A stretch of DNA of 35,524 nucleotides from Streptomyces sp. NP-1717 (GTDB lineage: Bacteria; Actinomycetota; Actinomycetes; Streptomycetales; Streptomycetaceae), in contig NZ_JAAPBF010000055.1 of NCBI RefSeq assembly GCF_022695985.1, positions 1 to 35,524 of the forward strand. The letters are read 5' to 3'. Every line of letters starts with the position of its first letter. Positions within the stretch are counted from its first letter, which is position 1. Positions 7,933 through 14,433 of this stretch are shown piece after piece. Made by a program: the position numbers and the translations under genes. The notes beneath the pieces are model-generated. The model was given only the letters and a program-made list of their open reading frames with translations. It did not search any database and had not been told where the DNA came from.

Positions 7933-8428
7933 AGAAGTGTCGGTCTTTTTCTCCGCTCTGGCGGCTTGCTTGATATTGGCCGGGTGCTCACAGGGAAACG
8001 AGGCAGAGGTGGAAGTACGTGACGGCGATTCGGTCTCGACTGAAGTCGAGGGGGCATCCAGTCGCATCCTGGAGATGATGGCGCTCAAGGGGAAGGTGAC
8101 CGAGTCGGGTGCCAAGGTCTCGCGGTGTTCGGACTATGAGCCCGAGGACGAGGTCTACCGGGCTCGTCAACCGTGGAGCGTGTACGACCTTCCTGTGCCG
8201 GAGCTGGAGAAGGCCATGGACCGACTCCGGCAAGAATTGCCGAAGGCGGGCTGGACCATTGTCAAGGACGGCACGGACGGAACTCCTGCCAAGGCTCCGC
8301 AGATTATTGCTCAATCCAAGGGGAGAGAATTCGGGGCGGACATTCGGTTGATGGACCAACGTAAGTACGGAGATGACCCTTCGTTGATCCTCGTCGCGGT
8401 CGAATCGGCCTGCTTCCGCGCGAAGTGA
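7925..8428 (+). CDS. Secreted lipoprotein of unknown function
   Basis: 167 residues with a lipoprotein signal: Arg3, a hydrophobic stretch FFSALAACLILAGC and lipobox LAGC (Cys21), followed by an acidic mature N-terminus. Lipidation and anchoring on the outer face of the membrane are therefore predicted. The mature part has DLPVPELEKAMDRLRQELPK, which looks like a small alpha/beta domain, and two further Cys residues (CSDYEPE and near the C-terminus, ESACFRAK) that could form a disulfide. The start is uncertain: TTG 7925 overlaps the hydrolase stop and implies coupling, while GTG 7937 gives a shorter but still functional signal peptide. It is the third gene of the WXG100-like/DUF1023 operon, suggesting the three act together at the cell envelope. 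Confidence 0.75.
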   Translation: MNREVSVFFSALAACLILAGCSQGNEAEVEVRDGDSVSTEVEGASSRILEMMALKGKVTESGAKVSRCSDYEPEDEVYRARQPWSVYDLPVPELEKAMDRLRQELPKAGWTIVKDGTDGTPAKAPQIIAQSKGREFGADIRLMDQRKYGDDPSLILVAVESACFRAK

Positions 8429-8513
8429 CCCCCTGCGGTCCAAGCGCGTCCTGATCCCACCCAGACCGGAAAGTGCACCGCTCAGTGACTCTTCCGGGTC
8501 CAGGTTTCCGGTG

Positions 8514-8539
8514 TGGGGGGAAGGGTCCACGGCCCCCCA
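8514..8539. terminator. Hairpin between convergent genes
   Basis: TGGGGGG (8514-8520) pairs with CCCCCCA (8533-8539) around a 12-base loop. It lies in the 226-bp gap between the rightward lipoprotein gene and the leftward Rpn-like gene, the right place for a terminator acting in both directions. There is no T-run. Confidence 0.5.
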
Positions 8540-8654
8540 GGTTCCTCCACTGTTGGGCGGCTGAGCGCTTGCCCGGACTCTGGCTCACCGCGACGCCCCA
8601 CGCGGCCGGGAGCTCGTGTTCCGCTCCCGCCCGCCGGGACGTGTCTGTGGGGGG

Positions 8655-9527
8655 CTACGTCGTTTCGAAGAGCCCTTCGGCGGACGGCGTGTTGAGGGCG
8701 CGGGCGAGCCAGCCGAGCAGGGTCTCGGCGTCGTTGCAGCCGGTAATGCGCCCTCGGACATCCTCGGAGACGTCGATCCCGCGCAGCTCCAGAATGAAGA
8801 GGATGTCCTCCGCCCGGCTTTCGGCTCGGCCCTCGTCCCGGATTTCCTCCGAGAGCGGCGACTTGTAGAAAGAAAGGTCCACGGCCACCAGTTTCCTCCA
8901 GAGTGCTGCGGCGGGCAGGTTGCCCAGGCCCTGTGAGATGAGTTCGACGATCGGGTTCTTGATGGCTTCCGGGGTCTCCCGCAGCGCGGTCGTCATCGCT
9001 TTGAGTATGACATCGGGGTCCCGATCGGCACCGTGCGTGATGAGAGACAGCGTGGCGAGCGCCAGGTCCTTGCGGACCTCGGCCGCGTCGGTGATCACCG
9101 GCATGTTGTGCGGGCCCACCACCAGCGGGCGCAGGGTGATTGACGGCCACTGCGGTGGCCCGATGTCGACGGGCAGCGTGGCCCATTCAGCCGTGGCGCG
9201 GTCCTGGCAGACGACCAGCAGTACGGGCGGCAGCCGGTACTTCGTGTGCAGATACGACAGGTAGTAGGTCCAGCTCGCGGGCTTCGCCGGGTCCTTCTTT
9301 CCCTGGGCCTCGATCGCGAGGAGATAGGACCCACCGTCCTCGGTCTCGACCCGTAACAGCGTGCCCACGCGCCGCTCGACGGGCCGGGACTCGGTGAGGT
9401 CCGTGGGCAGGATGGTGACCCCGACGAGGGGGCCGAAGTCGACCCCGAGCACTTCGGAGACACCGGAGAAGAGCCCGGGGTGGTCCTGGAAGATGCGATG
9501 CATCGCCTCATGGGGCGCGCTGACCAT
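8655..9527 (-). CDS. Rpn/PD-(D/E)XK nuclease-like conserved protein
   Basis: 290 residues from ATG 9527, chosen because AGGAA lies five bases upstream and MVSAPHEAMHRIFQDHPGLF is the usual beginning of the family; an ATG at 9566 has no ribosome site. The N-terminal half carries ESRPVERRVGTLLRVET followed by GSYLLAIEAQGKKD. The E-x-Q-x-K pattern is that of Rpn/YhgA-like PD-(D/E)XK domains, which in E. coli promote RecA-independent recombination. The C-terminal half is helical, with EEIRDEGRAESRAEDILFIL, a feature of these DUF4351-like tails. Nuclease activity is inferred from the motif only. Many streptomycetes carry several diverged copies. It stands alone, with pseudogene remnants upstream. 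Confidence 0.7.
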   Translation of the reverse strand: MVSAPHEAMHRIFQDHPGLFSGVSEVLGVDFGPLVGVTILPTDLTESRPVERRVGTLLRVETEDGGSYLLAIEAQGKKDPAKPASWTYYLSYLHTKYRLPPVLLVVCQDRATAEWATLPVDIGPPQWPSITLRPLVVGPHNMPVITDAAEVRKDLALATLSLITHGADRDPDVILKAMTTALRETPEAIKNPIVELISQGLGNLPAAALWRKLVAVDLSFYKSPLSEEIRDEGRAESRAEDILFILELRGIDVSEDVRGRITGCNDAETLLGWLARALNTPSAEGLFETT

Positions 9528-9621
9528 GCGGGTTCCTGTTGGGTGATTAGAGGTTGCCTCTGGCACATGCCAGGACTTCTGTTCCGCTGAGCGTAAACAG
9601 ACAATCGGCCCTGGTCATAGC

Positions 9622-9906
9622 TCAGTTGGGCATATTCACCCGCAGGGGTGAGGTCGACCGTGCGAGGTCCAGCTCCGCCCAGACCGTCGTGCGTGGCACC
9701 GGGCCCGACGCCACTCCCCACCGGTCCGCCAGTACCTCGACCAGCAGCAGCCCTCTCCCAGACTCGGCGTCCGGAGGCGGAAGTTGGGGGCTGAGTCCCG
9801 GGACGCGGTCGCCCCGGGTGTCGGTCGCCTCGATGCGGAGAACCCGACCGTCGTCTGTCCTGCGCAGCTCCAGCGGGAAGTCCCGCCCGGACGGCCGGCC
9901 GTGCGT
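9622..9906 (-). pseudogene. C-terminal fragment of anti-sigma-factor-type ATPase (HATPase_c)
   Basis: About 95 residues of a histidine-kinase-like ATPase of the small Streptomyces type that sits divergently next to XRE/DUF5753 genes. Homology runs from HGRPSGRDFPLELRR through RIEATDTRGD (DxG box) and ESGRGLLLVEVLADRWG (GxG box) to TTVWAELDLARS and a normal stop. Everything N-terminal, including the ELVTNA-type N-box that binds Mg-ATP, is gone. The sequence upstream of about 9906 on this strand is the antisense of the DUF5753 fragment. The frame continues open to 10023 only by chance. It is therefore a deletion remnant and very probably inactive. Confidence 0.72.
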
Positions 9907-10089
9907 GGGTGACGAGTGGCGCGGCCAGCTCGAACGGCTGCTGGAGATCGGACAGTTGAGAAACGTCTCCCTGCAGGTGATGCCGCTCGACTGCGAGACC
10001 CACCCTGGGCTGGACGGGGGCATTGAGAGGTGCTGAAGTTCGGAGACGGAACGGCGGTTGGACGCTCAGGAGGAGCCTTCAACGGGCGC
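9905..10089 (+). pseudogene. Fragment of DUF5753 (Scr1-type XRE antitoxin-like regulator)
   Basis: The frame through 9905-10036 encodes EWRGQLERLLEIGQLRNVSL and QVMPLDCETHPGLDG, the signature of the DUF5753 domain found C-terminal to XRE helix-turn-helix domains in Scr1-family regulators. After GLDGG the frame is lost (ends IERC-stop at 10036). The next expected block, VLKFGDGTAVGRSGGAFNGR, is readable in another frame from 10030 to 10089, showing a small frameshifting indel. The HTH and first half of DUF5753 are missing at the left junction (~9905) and the last ~40 residues at the right. It is clearly broken and part of a multi-deletion relic with the flanking ATPase fragment. Confidence 0.75.
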
Positions 10090-10279
10090 CGAGCACAGCT
10101 CCGGGCTCAAGTGGTTCAAGAGCAGCTACAGCGACAGCAGCAGTGGAAACGACTGCGTCGAGGTCGCCCTTACCTCCGCCACGGTGCACGTCCGCGACTC
10201 CAAGAACATCGCGGGCCCGCGTCTCGGGCTCGGGCCCGCCGCTTGGGTGAGCTTCGTGGCTTACGCCTCTGAGTGCTGA
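10058..10279 (+). CDS. DUF397 domain protein (start probably displaced by deletion)
   Basis: 73 residues from TTG 10058. From residue 14 on, the DUF397 domain is complete: GLKWFKSSYSDSSSGNDCVE, then VHVRDSKNIAGPRL and AAWVSFVAYA. DUF397 proteins are the usual partners of DUF5753/XRE proteins and are described as toxin-like (Scr2) members of Scr1/Scr2 pairs. The first ~11 residues are out-of-frame translation of the DUF5753 remnant, so the native start codon seems to have been lost; TTG 10058 has no good ribosome site (the nearest GGAG is 12 bases upstream). It may be a pseudogene or weakly translated. No intact antitoxin-like partner is left beside it. Confidence 0.6.
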   Translation: MDAQEEPSTGAEHSSGLKWFKSSYSDSSSGNDCVEVALTSATVHVRDSKNIAGPRLGLGPAAWVSFVAYASEC

Positions 10280-10318
10280 ACCCGCCCTGCGCATGTCCCA
10301 CAGAGGGCAAGGTTCGGC

Positions 10319-10579
10319 TCAGCGGCCGTAGTCGTAGCGGCAGGCCGCGATCCGGACCTCGTCCCCCACCAGTTTGTAGACGAGACGGTGTTCCTCAGTG
10401 ATACGGCGCGACCAGTACCCCTGGAACCCGGGCTTGAGGGGCTCCGGCTTCCCGATGCCCTCGTTGCCGTTGCGCATCACGTCCTGGAGAAGCGTATTGA
10501 TCCGCTTCAGAACCTTTCGGTCCTCCGACTGCCACCACACGTAGTCGTCCCAGGCGGACTCGGACCACACCAGCTTCAC
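10319..10579 (-). CDS. yoeB: YoeB family toxin (ribosome-dependent mRNA interferase) with H83D
   Basis: 86 residues, aligning without gaps to E. coli YoeB over its 84 positions (MKLVWSESAWDDY, GKPEPLKPGFQGYWSRRITE, EHRLVYKL, AACRYDY). YoeB binds the ribosomal A site and cuts mRNA. The catalytic residues described for E. coli are Glu46, Arg65, His83 and Tyr84. Here Glu46, Arg65 and Tyr84 are present, but position 83 is Asp (codon GAC instead of a His codon). Two extra residues (Gly-Arg) follow Tyr84. Its ATG overlaps the antitoxin stop by four bases (ATGA), the normal coupled arrangement. The substitution may weaken or abolish cleavage; binding to YefM should be unaffected. Confidence 0.92.
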   Translation of the reverse strand: MKLVWSESAWDDYVWWQSEDRKVLKRINTLLQDVMRNGNEGIGKPEPLKPGFQGYWSRRITEEHRLVYKLVGDEVRIAACRYDYGR

Positions 10580-10827
10580 TCGGCAAGCTCCTGCACTGTG
10601 CCGCCGCCGTTCTCGAGCTGGTCGATCGAGGCCAGCAGGCGCCGGGCGTTCTCCGGGTTCCTGAGCAGGTAGGCCGCTTCCTTGAGGGACTCGTAGTCGT
10701 CCAGCGCCACCATCACGACCGCATCGTGCCCGGCTCTCGTGATTATGACTTCTTCACGGTCGTTGACGACCGAGTCCAGCGTCTCCGCATACTTTGCCCG
10801 CGACTCGGTGTACGACATCGTCCTCAT
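10576..10827 (-). CDS. yefM: YefM antitoxin (Phd/YefM family)
   Basis: 83 residues. The N-terminal Phd/YefM DNA-binding domain is intact (MSYTESRAKYAETLDSVVND, then VIITRAGHDAVVMVALDDYE), followed by the toxin-binding tail with YLLRNPENARRLLASIDQLE. YefM neutralises YoeB and, with it, represses its own operon. ATG 10827 is supported by GGGAGG seven bases upstream; another ATG at codon 4 is possible. It lies upstream of and overlaps yoeB. A GTACAG-ATAA-CTGTAC palindrome starts 21 bases upstream, matching the TGTACA-centred operators known for YefM. Confidence 0.93.
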   Translation of the reverse strand: MRTMSYTESRAKYAETLDSVVNDREEVIITRAGHDAVVMVALDDYESLKEAAYLLRNPENARRLLASIDQLENGGGTVQELAE

Positions 10828-10848
10828 GAGATCGCCTCCCAGCGCTAC

Positions 10849-10864
10849 GTACAGATAACTGTAC
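10849..10864. promoter_or_regulatory. Predicted YefM-YoeB operator
   Basis: GTACAG (10849-10854), ATAA, CTGTAC (10859-10864) is a perfect 6+6 inverted repeat; with the next base it contains TGTACA (10860-10865). E. coli YefM recognises palindromes with a TGTACA core. The position, 22-37 bases upstream of the yefM start, allows it to overlap the promoter for autorepression. Confidence 0.7.
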
Positions 10865-10892
10865 AGGCGGCGCTGTAAAGGCGACTCGGCTT

Positions 10893-11084
10893 TTACGCGT
10901 GCTGCGGCATCTCGTCCTTCAGGTTGGAGCGGATCTGGGCCCGCAGTTCCGCTGTGTTCTCGTGGCCGTGTACCGAGGCCGCGTGTTCGCTCGCGGCGCG
11001 GACCACCTCGTCCTCCTCGCCCGTGATCGCGAGGGTGCAGTTCGTCTCGCTCGGCATGTCACGGCAATCCACTACTTTGCGCAT
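10893..11084 (-). CDS. DUF1059 domain protein
   Basis: 63 residues. The family signature is present: MRKVVDCRDMPSETNCTLAI, then TGEEDEVVRAASEHAASVHG and a C-terminal helix LRAQIRSNLKDEMPQHA. The two Cys residues (C7, C16) are typical of DUF1059. The function of the family is not established; members are small soluble proteins, often stress-associated in context. ATG 11084 has GGAGG nine bases upstream. It is transcribed away from rpsJ, and a 65-bp gap containing the YefM operator separates it from yefM, which runs in the same direction. Confidence 0.85.
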   Translation of the reverse strand: MRKVVDCRDMPSETNCTLAITGEEDEVVRAASEHAASVHGHENTAELRAQIRSNLKDEMPQHA

Positions 11085-11588
11085 GATTCACACCTCCATG
11101 TACCAGTATCCACCCCTTCGGGTGGCTCCGGACATGGTGTGTGCGCCTGACGCGTCAGCCGTGGGGTTCGCCCGTCACCCCGTGGGGTACGCTCTCGGGC
11201 CGCGATTGGCCAGGGCTCCGGGCCATATGGCACACTGCACAGGTTGCTCGGTTGAGTGCCGATGCTGCGCGCCTCCCGCCGGGAGGACCGGAAGCGAGTC
11301 CCACAGTACTCGTCGGCCCATCTGCCTCTCACGGCAGCGCTGGGACGGACGTACGGGAATCTTCCGGGAAGTGTCAGCGGGGTACCGGCCAGGCACCCGG
11401 TGGGCGTTCGTCCCCGGTCTCGCGGACTTCGGGCCCGCAACCCCTTGGCAGGGAAATCCTTCGGGATCTCGTATGTGGAGGGAATGCGACACGCCCGACC
11501 GCGTGGGTCGGAGACAAGCAGTGCGTGGACATGGCGCACACCCCACCAGGGGCCAGAGCGTTTGAGAGAACAGGACTACTGAGTAGCC
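11085..11588. other. Intergenic region / long leader upstream of the S10 operon
   Basis: 504 bases between divergent DUF1059 and rpsJ, with no supportable gene. Visible elements are a hairpin CCACCC-CTTC-GGGTGG (11110-11125), a perfect 12-bp palindrome CTGACGCGTCAG (11147-11158), a direct repeat CCGTGGGGT at 11159-11167 and 11180-11188 (21-base spacing, two helical turns), and a small hairpin CCGACC/GGTCGG (11495-11511) near the rpsJ start. TACGCT at 11188-11193 is a possible -10. If transcription starts near there, the leader would be nearly 400 bases. I cannot identify the promoter with confidence. Confidence 0.5.
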
Positions 11589-11897
11589 ATGGCGGGACAG
11601 AAGATCCGCATCCGGCTCAAGGCCTACGACCACGAGGTCATCGACTCTTCGGCGAAGAAGATCGTCGAGACGGTGACTCGCACTGGTGCGTCGGTCGCGG
11701 GCCCGGTGCCGCTGCCCACTGAGAAGAACGTGTACTGCGTCATCAAGTCGCCGCACAAGTACAAGGACTCGCGCGAGCACTTCGAGATGCGCACGCACAA
11801 GCGCCTGATCGACATCCTCGACCCGACGCCCAAGACCGTTGACTCGTTGATGCGCCTGGACCTTCCGGCCGGCGTCGACATCGAGATCAAGCTCTGA
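11589..11897 (+). CDS. rpsJ: 30S ribosomal protein S10
   Basis: 102 residues, the standard length. It starts MAGQKIRIRLKAYDHEVIDS and contains KSPHKYKDSREHFEMRTHKR (long ribosome-inserted loop) and RLDLPAGVDIEIKL at the end. S10 is part of the 30S head; in other bacteria it also forms the NusE subunit of antitermination complexes with NusB, which is relevant at the head of a long operon. The ribosome site is weak (AGGA 12 bases before ATG). It is the first gene of the S10 cluster, 15 bases before rplC. Confidence 0.98.
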   Translation: MAGQKIRIRLKAYDHEVIDSSAKKIVETVTRTGASVAGPVPLPTEKNVYCVIKSPHKYKDSREHFEMRTHKRLIDILDPTPKTVDSLMRLDLPAGVDIEIKL

Positions 11898-11911
11898 GAG
11901 GCGCGGAAGAG

Positions 11912-12556
11912 ATGGCAAAGCAGATCAAGGGTGTCCTGGGCGAGAAGCTCGGCATGACCCAGGTCTGGGACGAGAACAACCGTGTCGTCCCGGTGACCGT
12001 GGTCAAGGCCGGACCCTGCGTTGTAACCCAGGTCCGTACGAATGACTCCGACGGCTACGAGTCGGTCCAGATCGCCTTCGGCGAGATCGACCCGCGCAAG
12101 GTGAACAAGCCCCTCAAGGGTCACTTCGCCAAGGCCGACGTGACCCCCCGCCGCCACCTGGTGGAGCTCCGCACCTCCGACGCGTCCGAGTACACGCTCG
12201 GCCAGGAGGTCACCGCCGCTGTGTTCGAGTCCGGCGTCCGCGTGGACGTCACGGGCAAGAGCAAGGGCAAGGGCTTCGCCGGTGTCATGAAGCGTCACAA
12301 CTTCAAGGGCCTCGGCGCCGGTCACGGAACCCAGCGCAAGCACCGCTCTCCCGGCTCCATCGGTGGCTGCGCCACCCCGGGCCGTGTGTTCAAGGGCCTC
12401 CGCATGGCGGGCCGCATGGGCAACGAGCGGGTCACCACCCAGAACCTGACCGTTCACGCCGTTGACGCGGAGAAGGGCCTGCTCCTCATCAAGGGCGCGG
12501 TCCCCGGTCCGAACGGCGGCCTCGTCCTGGTCCGCACCGCGGCGAAGGGGGCCTGA
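11912..12556 (+). CDS. rplC: 50S ribosomal protein L3
   Basis: 214 residues. It begins MAKQIKGVLGEKLGMTQVWD and contains the conserved loop GLGAGHGTQRKHRSPGSIGG, which reaches toward the peptidyl-transferase centre, and KGLRMAGRMGNERVT. L3 is an early 23S rRNA assembly protein. ATG 11912 follows GGAAGAG. It sits between rpsJ and rplD, four bases before the rplD start codon. I see nothing unusual. Confidence 0.98.
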   Translation: MAKQIKGVLGEKLGMTQVWDENNRVVPVTVVKAGPCVVTQVRTNDSDGYESVQIAFGEIDPRKVNKPLKGHFAKADVTPRRHLVELRTSDASEYTLGQEVTAAVFESGVRVDVTGKSKGKGFAGVMKRHNFKGLGAGHGTQRKHRSPGSIGGCATPGRVFKGLRMAGRMGNERVTTQNLTVHAVDAEKGLLLIKGAVPGPNGGLVLVRTAAKGA

Positions 12557-12560
12557 AGAC

Positions 12561-13220
12561 ATGAGCACCATCGACATCATGTCGCCCTCGGGCGACAAGT
12601 CCGGGACCGTTGAGCTCCCGGCCGAGATCTTCGACGCCAAGGTCAGCATCCCGCTGATCCACCAGGTCGTCGTCGCGCAGCTGGCCGCCGCCCGTCAGGG
12701 CACGCACAAGGTCAAGCGCCGTGGCGAGGTCCGTGGTGGTGGCAAGAAGCCTTACCGCCAGAAGGGCACCGGCCGCGCCCGTCAGGGTTCGACCCGTGCG
12801 CCGCAGTTCGCCGGCGGTGGCGTCGTACACGGCCCCACCCCGCGTGACTACTCGCAGCGGACCCCGAAGAAGATGAAGGTCGCCGCCCTGCGCGGTGCCC
12901 TCTCGGACCGGGCCCGCAACGCTCGTATCCACGTCGTCTCCGACGTGGTCGAGGGCGCGGCGTCCACCAAGGCCGCCAAGACCCTGCTCGGCAAGGTCAG
13001 TGAGCGCAAGCACGTGCTCCTGGTCGTCGAGCGGAGCGACGAGACCGCGTGGCTGTCCGCGCGCAATCTCCCCGAGGTCCACCTGCTGGACCCGGGACAG
13101 CTCAACACGTACGACGTGCTTGTCTCCGACGACGTGGTCTTCACCAAGGCCGCCTTCGAGTCCTTCGTGTCCGGCGGGGCTGCGCGACAGACTGCCGAGA
13201 CCGAGGGGAGCGAAGCCTGA
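12561..13220 (+). CDS. rplD: 50S ribosomal protein L4
   Basis: 219 residues from ATG 12561 (MSTIDIMSPSGDKSGTVELP). The long exit-tunnel loop is present: QGTHKVKRRGEVRGGGKKPY, followed by RQKGTGRARQGSTRAPQFAG. L4 lines the peptide exit tunnel; in E. coli it also autoregulates the S10 operon through its leader. Whether that applies here is unknown. Its TGA stop shares one base with the rplW start (TGATG), so translation is probably coupled. Confidence 0.98.
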   Translation: MSTIDIMSPSGDKSGTVELPAEIFDAKVSIPLIHQVVVAQLAAARQGTHKVKRRGEVRGGGKKPYRQKGTGRARQGSTRAPQFAGGGVVHGPTPRDYSQRTPKKMKVAALRGALSDRARNARIHVVSDVVEGAASTKAAKTLLGKVSERKHVLLVVERSDETAWLSARNLPEVHLLDPGQLNTYDVLVSDDVVFTKAAFESFVSGGAARQTAETEGSEA

Positions 13221-13537
13221 TGGCCGAGATCACCAGCAAGACCTTCACGGACCCGCGTGACGTTCTCGTCAAGCCCGTGGTGTCCGAGAAGAGCTACGCG
13301 CTGCTCGACGAGAACAAGTACACGTTCATCGTCGCGCCCGGCTCCAACAAGACCCAGATCAAGCAGGCCGTGGAAGCGGTCTTCTCGGTCAAGGTCACCG
13401 GGGTCAACACGATCAACCGCCAGGGCAAGCGCAAGCGCACCCGCACCGGTTTCGGCAAGCGCGCTGACACCAAGCGCGCCATCGTGACCCTCGCCGAGGG
13501 CGACCGTATCGACATCTTCGGCGGCCCGACTTCCTAA
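13220..13537 (+). CDS. rplW: 50S ribosomal protein L23
   Basis: 105 residues from ATG 13220, overlapping the rplD stop by one base. Contains DVLVKPVVSEKSYALLDENK, VFSVKVTGVNTINRQGKRKR and a C-terminal strand ending RIDIFGGPTS. L23 sits at the tunnel exit and is the docking site of trigger factor and SRP. The frame opens far upstream inside rplD, but homology and the overlapping start fix ATG 13220. A 47-bp gap with a hairpin separates it from rplB. Confidence 0.97.
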   Translation: MAEITSKTFTDPRDVLVKPVVSEKSYALLDENKYTFIVAPGSNKTQIKQAVEAVFSVKVTGVNTINRQGKRKRTRTGFGKRADTKRAIVTLAEGDRIDIFGGPTS

Positions 13538-13557
13538 CGGGAGTCGGATCGAATCGA

Positions 13558-13579
13558 AGTCCGGAATATTCCGAGGACT
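13558..13579 (+). promoter_or_regulatory. Hairpin covering the rplB ribosome-binding site
   Basis: AGTCC (13558-13562) pairs with GGACT (13575-13579). Between them is the palindrome GGAATATTCC (13563-13572). The GAGGA ribosome site of rplB lies in the 3' arm, so the structure could mask it. rplW and rplB do not overlap, unlike many neighbours in the cluster. Confidence 0.4.
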
Positions 13580-13584
13580 GAGAA

Positions 13585-14421
13585 ATGGGTATCCGCAAGT
13601 ACAAGCCGACGACCCCGGGCCGTCGTGGCTCCAGCGTCGCCGACTTTGTAGAGATCACGCGGTCCACGCCGGAGAAGTCGCTGGTCCGCCCCCTGCACAG
13701 CAAGGGCGGCCGTAACAACGCCGGTCGTGTGACCGTTCGCCACCAGGGTGGCGGCCACAAGCGCGCCTTCCGTGTGATCGATTTCCGTCGTCACGACAAG
13801 GACGGCGTGCCGGCCAAGGTCGCGCACATCGAGTACGACCCGAACCGCACCGCGCGCATCGCGCTCCTGCACTACGCGGACGGCGAGAAGCGCTACATTC
13901 TCGCGCCGCGTGGCCTGACGCAGGGCAGCCGTGTCGAGAACGGCCCGTCCGCCGACATCAAGCCCGGCAACAACCTGGCGCTGCGCAACATCCCGGTCGG
14001 TACGACCATCCACGCCATCGAGCTGCGTCCCGGCGGCGGCGCGAAGTTCGCCCGTTCCGCGGGCACTTCCGTACAGCTGCTGGCGAAGGAGGGCTCCATG
14101 GCCCACCTTCGTATGCCGTCCGGAGAGATCCGGCTGGTCGACGTCCGCTGCCGCGCCACCATCGGTGAGGTCGGCAACGCCGAGCAGTCGAACATCAACT
14201 GGGGCAAGGCCGGCCGTATGCGCTGGAAGGGCGTCCGCCCGACCGTCCGCGGTGTCGCCATGAACCCCGTTGACCACCCGCACGGTGGTGGTGAGGGCAA
14301 GACCTCCGGTGGTCGCCACCCGGTCAGCCCGTGGGGTCAGAAGGAAGGTCGTACGCGTTCGCCGAAGAAGGCGAGCAACAAGTACATCGTCCGCCGCCGC
14401 AAGACGAACAAGAAGCGCTAG
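13585..14421 (+). CDS. rplB: 50S ribosomal protein L2
   Basis: 278 residues, full length. Begins MGIRKYKPTTPGRRGSSVAD. The functional C-terminal loop NPVDHPHGGGEGKTSGGRHP is intact; its His is needed for peptidyl-transferase activity in E. coli. The basic tail ends RRRKTNKKR. L2 is a primary 23S rRNA binder required for subunit joining. ATG 13585 has GAGGA about nine bases upstream, inside a hairpin. rpsS follows after 12 bases. Confidence 0.98.
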   Translation: MGIRKYKPTTPGRRGSSVADFVEITRSTPEKSLVRPLHSKGGRNNAGRVTVRHQGGGHKRAFRVIDFRRHDKDGVPAKVAHIEYDPNRTARIALLHYADGEKRYILAPRGLTQGSRVENGPSADIKPGNNLALRNIPVGTTIHAIELRPGGGAKFARSAGTSVQLLAKEGSMAHLRMPSGEIRLVDVRCRATIGEVGNAEQSNINWGKAGRMRWKGVRPTVRGVAMNPVDHPHGGGEGKTSGGRHPVSPWGQKEGRTRSPKKASNKYIVRRRKTNKKR

Positions 14422-14433
14422 GAGCGGGTTTAG

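Noticed and set aside
9618..9629. TAGCTCAGTTGG, identical to a tRNA D-arm
   Set aside because: No acceptor-stem partner, anticodon arm or T-arm follows at the right spacing; it overlaps the 3' end of the ATPase remnant and is probably coincidence.
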